Below, piece after piece: positions 9,529 through 20,479 of a DNA stretch of 64,000 nucleotides; positions within the stretch are counted from its first letter, which is position 1; each line of letters begins with the position of its first letter. The translations under genes and the position numbers were made by a program. The notes beneath the pieces were generated by a model. That model searched no databases. It was not told the origin of the DNA and saw only the letters and a list, made by a program, of their open reading frames with translations. The stretch is from Verrucomicrobiota bacterium (lineage in GTDB: Bacteria > Verrucomicrobiota > Verrucomicrobiia > Opitutales > UBA953): positions 95,650-159,649 of the forward strand of contig BGOK01000004.1 of NCBI GenBank assembly GCA_003569205.1. The letters run 5' to 3'.

Positions 9529-11346
9529 TTACTGTGTCATCGGTGGGCGATACCAGTCCTTGAAGTTCCGCTTGGCGTCTAGGGCTTCGTCGGTCTTTTC
9601 GGGTTTCTCCACGCGCACGGCGGGATCGTTGGGATCGAAGAGCGGCCAGCTGTCGGTGCGGAACGGGGAGGCGGGAATACCTTCCTTGTTGTAGAGCAGG
9701 TTGCCTTGCGAGGGATTCATCGCCCAGGCGTAGCGGACGGCGAGAGGAGCGGCTACGGACTTTGATGAGGCGATGATCGTGTTGCCGACGATTTCGGTTT
9801 CCGCCCAATACCATTTCTTGTCGGCACCGGCGATGGCGAAGGAACTGAGTTTGCCGGGCTTGGCGGGCATCATGCCGCTCCCGGTGCTGTCAAAGTTTAA
9901 GACAATCTTATTGCCTTCGATTTTTTGGTTCAGGTAACGCGGGCCGCTGGCGACGATGTCTTTGCCATAGACTTCCTTGAGCGCGAGATAGGCGTGGCGG
10001 ATGCCGATGGGCTTCTTGTTCTGGGGGTGCAGGGCGACCGGGTCGCCGCAATCAATGCCGACTGCCATGCCGGTGTGAGGCATCTCAATGCTGACGAGTC
10101 GCATTGCTTCGCGGTTGACCGACCAGGTGGCCTCGACGCCCTCGACGGGTTGCGTCTGCGGCGGCTCCCAACTGGGCAACTGCGTGAAGAAGAAGGGGAA
10201 GTCTTTTGCCACGTTACCGCCGGAGAGTTCGTGCCATGACGAGCGATAGTAGCTGATGAGTCGCTTCAGTTGCTCGCCATAAGCAACGGCTTGCGGCACG
10301 GTCTTAGAATTGCGCTCGCCCTGATACCAGATGGCACCTTTGATCCCATAAGGCCGGATGGGATAGATCATGGCGTTGAAGATGTTGGCCGGATACTGAT
10401 TTCCCATGTCGGCGGGCTTCTTGATGTAGGGGGGCTTAAGCTCCCTGTTTTTGCTTTTCATCGTCTCCCCCGCCGCCACTTGCTTATTGTAATCCATCAT
10501 CTCTTGGTTGAAAGCCGCGAGAGATTTTTCCCGGCTTTCGCCCTTGCCATCCAATTGCCGCTTTGCGCTTTTGTCCATGTCGGCTTTCTGCTCCTTCGAT
10601 TGTGCGATGTCCTGCTGCACCTCCCACGGCATCCATCCTTCAATCGGCGTGCCCGCGTAAGCCTCCTGAATAATCCCGACGGGCACGTTGAGGGCGAGGT
10701 GGAGTTTCTTGCCAAAGTTATACGCCACGACGGAAGTCTCAGCGGCGGACTCTGGATTGCAGGTCTTCCATTGCCCCATAAGATCTCGCTTCTCTTTCAA
10801 CGGCTCATGCCAGTGTTCGCGGCCGGATTTGAAGATACGGTAGTTCGGCAGGTTGACATTCGCCTCCAGCTCCGCCTCGGCGGAATTGCCCGTGGACCAG
10901 CCCATGTTGGACTGCCCGGCGCAGAGCCACACTTCGCCAATTGCGACGTCCTTGATCTCAATGGTCTTCGAGCCGGTGATTTTCAGTGAATGCCCAGTCC
11001 CGAACGCAGGTGTATCCAAGAGGACCTTCCACGCGCCGTCCGCATTGGCTTGCGCCGAGGCCGAGGCACCCCAACTCGCCGTGACGGTGATCTGTTCTTT
11101 CGGGTCGGCCCATCCCCAGATCGTGTTCTTCATGTTCTGCTGCAAAATCATGTGGTCGCCAAATAGGCTCGGCAGGCGAAGGCCCGTCTTGACCGGCACC
11201 GAGGCAACGGGAGTGGCTTTGCTTTTTGGCGTGGCTTCCGCTGCCTTGCGTCCGGCCTGTCTTTTGGAGGCTTTCTCATCCTCCGCCTTCGCCATGTAGG
11301 ACAAAGGCAAGAGAAGGATCAGCGTGAGTGTGAATAGTTTTTTCAT
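9529..11346 (-). CDS. Sialate O-acetylesterase-like SGNH hydrolase
   Basis: A 605-residue exported protein. The signal peptide (MKKLFTLTLILLLPLSYMAKA) is followed by a charged linker of about 30 residues, then the conserved LFGDHMILQQN segment and the catalytic-serine motif GQSNM (S146). Further family hallmarks are AYAGTPIEGWMPW, IWYQGERNS and TQLPSW. The family (SASA, DUF303) removes acetyl groups from sialic acids or from plant and algal polysaccharides; in Verrucomicrobia it commonly sits with sulfatases, as here. The linker (KASKRQAGRKAAEATPKSKA) is not part of the fold. It ends 32 bp before the downstream sulfatase start. Confidence 0.9.
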   Translation of the reverse strand: MKKLFTLTLILLLPLSYMAKAEDEKASKRQAGRKAAEATPKSKATPVASVPVKTGLRLPSLFGDHMILQQNMKNTIWGWADPKEQITVTASWGASASAQANADGAWKVLLDTPAFGTGHSLKITGSKTIEIKDVAIGEVWLCAGQSNMGWSTGNSAEAELEANVNLPNYRIFKSGREHWHEPLKEKRDLMGQWKTCNPESAAETSVVAYNFGKKLHLALNVPVGIIQEAYAGTPIEGWMPWEVQQDIAQSKEQKADMDKSAKRQLDGKGESREKSLAAFNQEMMDYNKQVAAGETMKSKNRELKPPYIKKPADMGNQYPANIFNAMIYPIRPYGIKGAIWYQGERNSKTVPQAVAYGEQLKRLISYYRSSWHELSGGNVAKDFPFFFTQLPSWEPPQTQPVEGVEATWSVNREAMRLVSIEMPHTGMAVGIDCGDPVALHPQNKKPIGIRHAYLALKEVYGKDIVASGPRYLNQKIEGNKIVLNFDSTGSGMMPAKPGKLSSFAIAGADKKWYWAETEIVGNTIIASSKSVAAPLAVRYAWAMNPSQGNLLYNKEGIPASPFRTDSWPLFDPNDPAVRVEKPEKTDEALDAKRNFKDWYRPPMTQ

Positions 11347-11433
11347 TATTTTGGATCAAAGGGATATCTTAGTAGTAGGGGTCAGCGCCGGAAATGTCAC
11401 AGCTGCGGGAGAAAAACGAAGTGATGCAGGCGA

Positions 11434-12830
11434 TCACCTTATCGACTGTGGATCGGAAACGTCCACGATGACGCGGATTTGCCCCAGATCATTCTGGCTA
11501 CCCGGTGTCACTTGCCAGTCAAGTTTAAGGGTGCGACGGTCTAGGCTCAGCGAGAGATGGTCGCCGCTCCTCAGGGCGCGCTCCGCTCCGGGGGGTAAGA
11601 GAAACGTTTTTTGCCGAGTGCCTGATCGCTGGCCGCGAGTTGCTCTCCGTCGGCGATAATCGCGACAATCGGCCGGTCAAAGCTCACTTCGCCGACGAAT
11701 CGCTTCGGTCCTTCCTGGCCCGCTGCTTTCGTCTGCGGCGGATGGTATTGGAGAAGATAGGTGTTCACGCGGCGTTTTTCTGGCTGCATGACAGCTTTTT
11801 GACCAAGGATTGCTTCGGGACCGTAATCGCCGGGCTCGGTGACGCTCACGGCGTAATCCGTCCTTAGCTTGGTCGCGAAACGTTCCGGAAAGATCACGAT
11901 GTTTTCGCTGTCGGTCACATCGGCCGGATTGAGGTTGGGTTGCGGGTAGCCGAAGCGAATCCGCCCGCCGGTGTTCACGATCCCGAATAGGACCGGCCAG
12001 CCGCGGAATGAGTGCGTCCGAATTTTCCGAGGAATCAAGTTGGGTGAGTTTGCGTCAAGAGACACTTCATCGCCTTCGTCGATGACTTTCTCTTCTTGGC
12101 TGGCGAGCGAGGTTACGGCGACCTTTCCTTCGAAGACCGCCACATCCGTTGCGCCGTTGAGCCCGACGAAAACACCGAAGGTCGTACCGAGATCGACGAC
12201 CCTGGCTCGCTCAGTGTGGACCTTGAATCCAATGCCATCGGTCGGGACGTTGGCGGTAAGCTTTCCTTTGTGCAGACGGGTTTCCCCGGGGCCGAGGATT
12301 TCCAGGTCAGCGGGGCCTTCTAAGGTCAGGCGTACGCCCTTGGTGAAATCAATTCGGGCCATGCCGGATTCGAGTCTCAGGTGGCCATTTCTGACCTTCT
12401 CTCCGCCAGCGAACAGCTTTTCGCCGGCCCATCGGGCATCCACCTGATGCGCGATGGTGGCTAAGGGCTCGTCGGCTGGTAGCGTCGTCCAAGTTACGAA
12501 TAATCCTAAAGCAATCGCGGCGGCCGCTGCGAGGACTGCCGGATATCGTCGTCGACCCGATGGCGGTCTGAGGGCCGTGAGCACCGCAAGGGACATGTCG
12601 CGTGAGATCCCGCCGGGCAGGATGCACTGGAGCGTATCCTCCGCTCGGCGATCCCCTTCACTGAGCAGAGGTAATGCTTTTAGGCAGTTCAGGAGACGGA
12701 GTTCTTCCAAGAATTGGGCTTTCAGGTCAGCATCCTTTCTTAAGGCCGTCAGAAGTTCGTTTGACGCACCGTCATCGAGCGTCCCGTCTATATAGGCCTC
12801 CAGGAGTTCGTGGAATCTTTCGGCGTTCAT
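11434..12830 (-). CDS. FecR-domain protein, split by one apparent frameshift
   Basis: The start is ATG 12830, overlapping the sigma-factor stop as ATGA. The protein has a cytoplasmic N-terminal helix region (MNAERFHELLEAYIDGTL), one membrane segment (YPAVLAAAAAIALGLFVTW) and a FecR domain (LRLESGMARIDFTKGVRLTLEGPADLEILGPGETRL, with VVDLGTTFGVFV). The open frame stops at 11571, but restoring one base in the C6 run at 11590-11595 opens exactly 51 further codons (GAERALRSGDHLSLSLDRR...) to a TGA at 11434. I therefore annotate the full span. It is probably an anti-sigma or surface-signalling partner of the ECF factor, controlling this polysaccharide cluster; that role is inferred from the pairing. 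Confidence 0.8.
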
Positions 12831-13390
12831 GAGGGGCTTCCTGATTGGAGCGAACGTTCCAGGCACGCACGCAAAGTCTTTCTGGTCCGGCTTAAGGTCG
12901 TCGTCACCCAGGTCACCGTCCGTTGTTTCTGTTCGGCAATCTCCTTGCAGCTTCGTTTGTTGAAATAGCGTAAGGTTACTAATTCGGCGGTCTCTTGCCC
13001 GAGCTTGTCGACACAAGCTCTTAGCTTGGCCAATTGTTCGGTTCGCATGTCGGGTTCGTTATCTGTTGCCGCCGCTGTGGCGATTTCGACCGCCAGTTGT
13101 TCACGATAGTTAGAGAGATGGGATGTTTCGCGCTGCTTCTTTTCTAGTTCGGTCAGGATCAGGTATTTACAGGTGACGCAAAGCCATATGCCGAATTCCT
13201 CTCCCGGCCGAAAATCGGCCAGACGCTGATAAGCACGGATAAAGGTCAGCTGCACCATCTCTTCCGCCAGCGTCCAGTCACCCAAGCGACGCAATGCGTA
13301 GCCCAGTAACATGTCCTGATGCGCCCGCACGACCTTGCCATAGGCTTCGAGATCGCCATCGATGATGCGTTGTTGGGTGAAGCTGTCCAT
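12827..13390 (-). CDS. ECF RNA polymerase sigma factor
   Basis: A 187-residue sigma-70 family protein. Region 2 spans roughly residues 16-85 (GKVVRAHQDMLLGYALRRLGDWTLAEEMVQLTFIRAYQRL) and region 4 roughly 122-175 (KLGQETAELVTLRYFNKRSCKEIAEQKQRTVTWVTTTLSRTR). It looks like the small sigma subfamily common in Rhodopirellula and Verrucomicrobium. Its stop overlaps the FecR-like gene start by four bases (ATGA), so the two are probably translated together, as in sigma/FecR regulatory pairs. It heads the minus-strand run that continues into the esterase and sulfatase genes. Confidence 0.9.
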   Translation of the reverse strand: MDSFTQQRIIDGDLEAYGKVVRAHQDMLLGYALRRLGDWTLAEEMVQLTFIRAYQRLADFRPGEEFGIWLCVTCKYLILTELEKKQRETSHLSNYREQLAVEIATAAATDNEPDMRTEQLAKLRACVDKLGQETAELVTLRYFNKRSCKEIAEQKQRTVTWVTTTLSRTRKTLRACLERSLQSGSPS

Positions 13391-13477
13391 ACGGTCTTAG
13401 AAGTAGGGTGAGGTCTCGGTTTTGTCACAAAAATTCAATGACCCCAAAGTCGGTCGGAACCTTCATTGTCTTGGGCA

Positions 13478-13511
13478 AACAAAACGGCCCGCCGGTAAGG
13501 GCGGGCCGTGG
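13478..13511 (-). terminator. Intrinsic terminator of katG
   Basis: A 10-bp stem, ACGGCCCGCC (13484-13493) and GGCGGGCCGT (13500-13509), with a 6-base loop. On the minus strand a TTTTGTTTGCCC tail follows. The stem arms are the same as in the terminator at 5445-5468. Confidence 0.85.
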
Positions 13512-13530
13512 AGGGAAGGGCGCGGGTCGC

Positions 13531-16245
<2,715 letters not shown>

Positions 16246-16258
16246 CTGCGGGGAGCGA

Positions 16259-16281
16259 AGTCCAGATTTGGACTTTGTCAA
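16259..16281 (-). promoter_or_regulatory. Candidate promoter/operator of the Fur-type gene
   Basis: On the minus strand a TTGACA (16281-16276) precedes a perfect 6-bp inverted repeat AGTCCA-AATC-TGGACT (16274-16259), ending 13 bases before the start codon. This could be a -35 element with an autoregulatory operator. No convincing -10 element is seen, so the call is tentative. Confidence 0.3.
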
Positions 16282-16295
16282 AAACTCCTTTCCCT

Positions 16296-17909
16296 TTATT
16301 TCTTTGGGGTCGCCGCCTTGGTGGCGGTTGGAGCGGTCCACTCCACGGGGAGTTTGGCTGCCTTAAGGAGGTCGCGAACGGGCGCGTAGGGGACCGCCTG
16401 GACGCTAACACCTTGTTTGATGGCGATCCCGGCGGCCATCGCGGCGGCCTGTCGAGTTGCATGAAGACCGGCTCCATCCGAATCGAACCATGGGCGGCGT
16501 GGGTGGCGGACAGGCAGACGGGCACTAGCAGATTGGTACACTCTTCGGCCTTAGGCGTCAGGCTTCGGTAGGAAACGCCGTATGGACGGGGCGGCACGTT
16601 CCAGATAACACCGTCGCGCTCCATGAAGCCGCGTTTCGTGACAAAGTAGCGGACGGCATGGGAGTCCAAGCCAAAGCTCGCGAGGGCGATGGGATCGTCG
16701 GCCTTGCGCTTACCCTTACAGTCCTGCTCGGTCATGACATAGGCCCCTTGGAGGCGCCGGGCCTCGCGAATATAAATCATGGGCGAGAAGCCACCGCGGG
16801 TCGGGAACTCGTCTTTGCAGAGTCCATAGGCGGCGGCCTGCGTGCGGATCTCCGCTGGGACGCGGGGATGGTTCGCGAGCGTCCAGAGGTGGCCGCGAAT
16901 ATAGAGCTCGTGGGCTTGCTCGATTTTCTGCCGCGTCGCGTAGTCGGCTTCGGGTAGGCCCAGTTGGCGCCCACATAGTCCGTGCCCACGGCATGCATGG
17001 AGTTCCAGTCGGTTTGCCGTTGGGTAACTTATGGAGGAGGGCAGGGAAGCGGACGTCGCCGGCTTCGAGGTTACGCAGCAGCATCTCGTGGTCGAGTTCG
17101 CGGTAGCCCTCAGGTTTGGTGAAGGGCAAGCGGTTGGCCGGGTCGGTCGTGACGCAGAGACGGTAGTTGTAGGCTTGGATCCGGCGGTCGCCTTCGCCCG
17201 TTACCGGATCTTCCGCGAAGACGAAAGGCAGTAGGCCGCTCGCTGGGTCGCCTGCTTTCACATACGGATCAACGTCCTTGATGAAGTGGTCCTTGTCCTT
17301 TTGCGTGTAGTGTTTGCGGGGCTTGTTATCGCCGCGTTGGGCGCCGTTGAGGGTCTCGGTGAAAAGCGTGTTCGGCTCACGACCGACCGCGTAAGAGACG
17401 CCGGCTGCGGCCATGAGGTCACCCACGTAGCTCGCATCGATGAAGACCTTGGCGACAAAGACTTTCCCGGAGAGCGTTCGGAAGGATTTTAATTGGGTGC
17501 CTTCTTTGCTCACGCCACCAGCGCTGCGGTCGAGCTGTTCGTTAAGGAAGACTTTTACGCCCGCGTCCTTGACCATCCCATCCATCGCGGCCTGCGCCAC
17601 ATGGGGCTCGAAGTAATCGACGTAGGCCTTGCCGTAGTGTTGGCCGATCCGACCGTAGAGTTCCCGGGCCACGCCTCCGACCGCCTCGCGGTGGAAGATA
17701 TCACTCGCGGACAACCCGCTACAAGTCATGCCGCCGAGGAAATCGGTGGAGTTGACGAGGACCACATCTAAGCCCTGGCGTTTCGCTTGGATTGCGGCAG
17801 CGACGGCGGCGGCGGAATCCCCGTAGACCACGACGTCATGGGTAACGGGCGTCTGCGCGCAGAGCACGCTCGTGCAAGCGGACCACGCCAACAGGAAGAG
17901 GGGTCTCAT
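16296..17909 (-). pseudogene. Exported FAD-dependent oxidoreductase, broken by three frameshifts
   Basis: The start at 17909 gives a signal peptide (MRPLFLLAWSACTSVLCAQ) and an FAD-binding start (HDVVVYGDSAAAVAAAIQAKRQGLDVVLV), then SGLSASDI and FIDASYVGDLMAAAG, typical of the secreted FAD_oxidored family. The frame breaks near 17013, continues as NSMHAVGTDYVGANWAYP in a second frame, shifts again near 16960 to EADYATRQKIEQAHELYIRGHLWTLANHPR, and once more near 16457 to TRQAAAMAAGIAIKQGVSVQ, ending at 16296. Rejoined it is about 537 residues. All segments are collinear and conserved-looking, so either a recent pseudogene or uncorrected sequencing indels. The likely role is oxidation of a sugar or cyclitol; this is not certain. 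Confidence 0.8.
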
Positions 17910-18291
17910 GAGGGGCGCACTTTCTATTGGAAAATTACGTTACACCCCAAGCCCTGAATCCTTTCCGCACTCGCCTCCCCGCAATAGGGGAGGGGGCGGT
18001 TTTCCGGACAAAGTGTTCCAGAGCTCTAGCTACGGAGCTCTGGGGTCGGGTACGGAGAGTTGTTAATCCTAGTTCCGTTAGTCGCCCTCGCGACTTGTGG
18101 CGTCCTTTATAAGGGAGGCGTTACCTGAGTTGAAATTGACTGGTCGAACTATTCGCCGAACCCACGGGGGTGTCAAGGGTCGGCATAAAAATACCTCAAA
18201 TAGTCACAATAGGCCATGTTTGGTGGCTTAAAGTGCCTGATTTCGGGTCTTGGGTAGGTTTGAAACTCCCTCTCCATGCAGCGGGCACCCC
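17910..18291. other. Gene-free spacer with short palindromes
   Basis: No gene is supported in this 382-bp gap. It holds a 9-bp inverted repeat CCAGAGCTC/GAGCTCTGG (18018-18026 and 18035-18043, 8-base loop) and a 6-bp hairpin AGTCGC-CCTC-GCGACT (18080-18095). Neither is followed by a T-run on either strand, so they are not clear terminators. Confidence 0.6.
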
Positions 18292-18914
18292 TTACAGGGC
18301 CTTACCGTTGGCGATGGCGATGGTACGGATATCGCCCAGGGTGCGTTCGTAGTCCTTCAAGGCGGCAATGTATTTGTCCTGCGCGAGCTGGACTTTCACG
18401 TTGTAAGGCGCGACGGCCTTTTGGGTGTCGACGAGTTTCAACTGTGCTTTTCTTCGAGGTCTTCGTACCGCGTGAGGTTGAGCGTCTCGTTGGTAATTGC
18501 GCTATCCATCCGGAGGAGTTCCTGCAGATCGACCTTATCGCTGGAACGGTAAGTATTCCGCAACTGTTTGAGGCTGTCGAGGTTGGCCCGGCTTTTCTCG
18601 ACCTTGGTGGTGTAGAGGTTGACCAAGGCCTGCGCACGCGTGACGGCCCCTTCAAGCGGTGCACGCTCGAGGATCACCCGCTTTAACGTATCGTAGAGGG
18701 CCTTGGTCGGCACGTAGTTGGCGCTCCCTAAGAGCCGGGCGACGGGGTCCTTAAATAAGTTATCCAACTCATAGCGACGGCTATCGATACGCAGGATGAA
18801 GCATTGTCCGACCGGTTGCGGGTAGACGATGGGAGGCGTCTGCGGGGCCGCGAGCGGATCCTCGGCGTAGAGGATCCCTGCGACAAGTAGCAGGAGGCAG
18901 GGGAGGGTCCTCAT
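18292..18914 (-). CDS. Exported coiled-coil protein of unknown function, split by one frameshift
   Basis: I do not recognise this protein. ATG 18914 begins a signal peptide (MRTLPCLLLLVAGILYAED). The rest is mostly charged helix (TRAQALVNLYTTKVEKSRANLDSLKQLRNTYRSSDKVDLQELLRMDSAITNETLNLTRYEDLEE), consistent with a coiled coil. The open frame stops at 18438; inserting one base in the A-run near 18449 opens 53 codons (AQLKLVDTQKAVAPYNVKVQLAQDKYIAALKDYERTLGDIRTIAIANGKAL) to a TAA at 18292. The continuation keeps the helical character, which supports the full-length reading of about 207 residues. It lies divergent from the outer-membrane barrel gene. Confidence 0.65.
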
Positions 18915-18996
18915 AAGGAAGGGGGATATCGGGGAGGCAGGCGGGGTCAACCATCCGTGCGTTTGACTTCGGGCGATAGCCGCCAAAGTTACTCCC

Positions 18997-19836
18997 ATGA
19001 CAAAAAGCCTCCTACCCCTGTTGGTCTTCGCTTGGGTCCACGCCGAAGCCCCCCGGCCACGGCCGGGCTTTGAGGGTATCAATGTTCGTCTGACGGCGGC
19101 GACCGCGTCGGGCTCCAGTGAGCCGCAGGACCGCTCGACTGGCCTGGAGGTCACGGGCAACTTTGCCTTAACCCAACTCGGTACGTGGCGTTATGATTGG
19201 GGCTTCCGCGCGGCGGAGGTCCGGCATGATTGGACAAATGCGCCCGTCGACTTTGCTGCGGTGCGGGGCTTCTCTTTAAACCTGAGCGGTTACGCTGCGA
19301 ACGAGGCTGGCCGAACCCGTTACGCGGTGCTTCAGCTCAATGCCGATGCCGCGACCGGTGCGTCCCTCGGCGATGCGTTGACGGTGCAGGCTCTTTATGG
19401 TGCCGACTGGCGTGTCTCCGAAACCTGGACGCTCGGGTATCTTTTTCTAGCGGAGTCCCGCGCCGTGCGTTCTCCGATGGTGTTGATCGTCCCGACCTTT
19501 CGCTGGCAGTTCGCACCAGAGTGGTCTCTCGGGACTGGCCGGAAATCCCTCGTCCTCGAACGTCGCCTCGATAACAATTGGCGCGCTTCGCTGACTTTGG
19601 CGTTCCAACAGGAGGAAGCCCGCTTGGCAGATCTCGGCGGGCTCGCACAGGCCTATGAAAGTGAACGCGTCGCCGCCGTCTTTGGGCTACGGCGCACGGG
19701 AGTCGACCGCAGTGACGAGTTGACGGTTGGTTGGGCTTTCCGCGCCCGGGCCCGTCGGGATCTCGGTGGCGTAGAATCGACGTACGACCTCGCACCAGGG
19801 GCCTTATTCAGCTACGCTTCGCGCTGGCGCTTCTAA
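18997..19836 (+). CDS. Putative outer-membrane beta-barrel protein
   Basis: A 279-residue protein with a short signal peptide (MTKSLLPLLVFAWVHAEA). The sequence alternates polar and hydrophobic residues in strand-length segments and ends in an aromatic (SYASRWRF), as outer-membrane barrels do. It resembles DUF6268-type porin-like proteins, but I assign no function. The last 29 bp overlap, tail to tail, the 3' end of the TetR regulator gene. Confidence 0.65.
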   Translation: MTKSLLPLLVFAWVHAEAPRPRPGFEGINVRLTAATASGSSEPQDRSTGLEVTGNFALTQLGTWRYDWGFRAAEVRHDWTNAPVDFAAVRGFSLNLSGYAANEAGRTRYAVLQLNADAATGASLGDALTVQALYGADWRVSETWTLGYLFLAESRAVRSPMVLIVPTFRWQFAPEWSLGTGRKSLVLERRLDNNWRASLTLAFQQEEARLADLGGLAQAYESERVAAVFGLRRTGVDRSDELTVGWAFRARARRDLGGVESTYDLAPGALFSYASRWRF

Positions 19837-20440
19837 GAGTGCCCGCTCGGCGGCTACGCACATGTTGCGTGATCGCCGCGGCAGCCTGACTTCGACAAAG
19901 TTTACCCGTCGGGTCCGCCAGCCAGATTTTCAGCAGCCCTGCGTAAAAGCAGAGCGTCTCGAGCGCGGCGACCTCCGGTTCTAGCCAGAGGGGGAGAAGC
20001 TTGGCCGTCTTCGCCTCTTGGTAGAGGTGACTGGCATCGGCCAGGAAGGCGGCCCCCGCACCCATTAAGTCGTCGCGCACCGCGGAGAATTCACCGACAT
20101 ACTCGCACTTCCAAAGCATCACTTCATACGACGCTCGCGCCTCGGCGTCGTCTTCGAGTCGGCGCAAGGCCACGAGTAGACCACGCTCCAAACGTTGTAA
20201 CGCATCACCCGGTCCCGTGCGTTCGAGTTTAAGTAAACGTCCCGTTTCGGCGCGCACCGCGAGGAAGAGGTCGGCCTTATTCTTGAAATGCCAGTAGACC
20301 GCACCGCGCGTCACACCCGCCTCATGGGCGATCTCTTCCAGGGAGGTGTTGGTCACGCCGGCCCGGCTGAATACCTGTCGGCTACAGGTGATGATGCGGT
20401 GACGAGTTTGTTCCGCTTCTGCTTTCGTCTTGCGAGCCAT
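19808..20440 (-). CDS. TetR/AcrR-family repressor of the efflux operon
   Basis: A 210-residue regulator. The N-terminal helix-turn-helix is clear (HRIITCSRQVFSRAGVTNTSLEEIAHEAGVTRGAVYWHFKNKADLF, about residues 14-59) and is of the AcrR/TtgR type. The C-terminal ligand-binding half is variable, as expected. It is divergent from the RND efflux operon, with only 24 bp between the two start codons, and that gap contains a 10-bp inverted repeat. It most likely represses both itself and the pump and is released by pump substrates. Regulation is inferred from the site and arrangement. Confidence 0.92.
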   Translation of the reverse strand: MARKTKAEAEQTRHRIITCSRQVFSRAGVTNTSLEEIAHEAGVTRGAVYWHFKNKADLFLAVRAETGRLLKLERTGPGDALQRLERGLLVALRRLEDDAEARASYEVMLWKCEYVGEFSAVRDDLMGAGAAFLADASHLYQEAKTAKLLPLWLEPEVAALETLCFYAGLLKIWLADPTGKLCRSQAAAAITQHVRSRRAGTLRSASAKRS

Positions 20441-20455
20441 GGTGGTCTAGATACC

Positions 20456-20479
20456 TTTACATACATGTCTGTATGTAAA
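20456..20479. promoter_or_regulatory. TetR-type operator overlapping the efflux start codon
   Basis: A perfect inverted repeat TTTACATACA-TGTC-TGTATGTAAA occupies these 24 bases. It closely resembles operators of AcrR/TtgR repressors, which contain TACATACA/TGTATGTA half-sites. The proposed ATG of the adaptor gene (20465) lies inside it, and the regulator's start codon is at 20440. The site therefore covers the whole intergenic region. Confidence 0.88.

Noticed and set aside
16296..17909. Programmed frameshifting in the FAD oxidoreductase gene
   Set aside because: Three shifts within 600 bases, at sites with no shared slippery sequence, fit sequence errors or decay better than regulated recoding.
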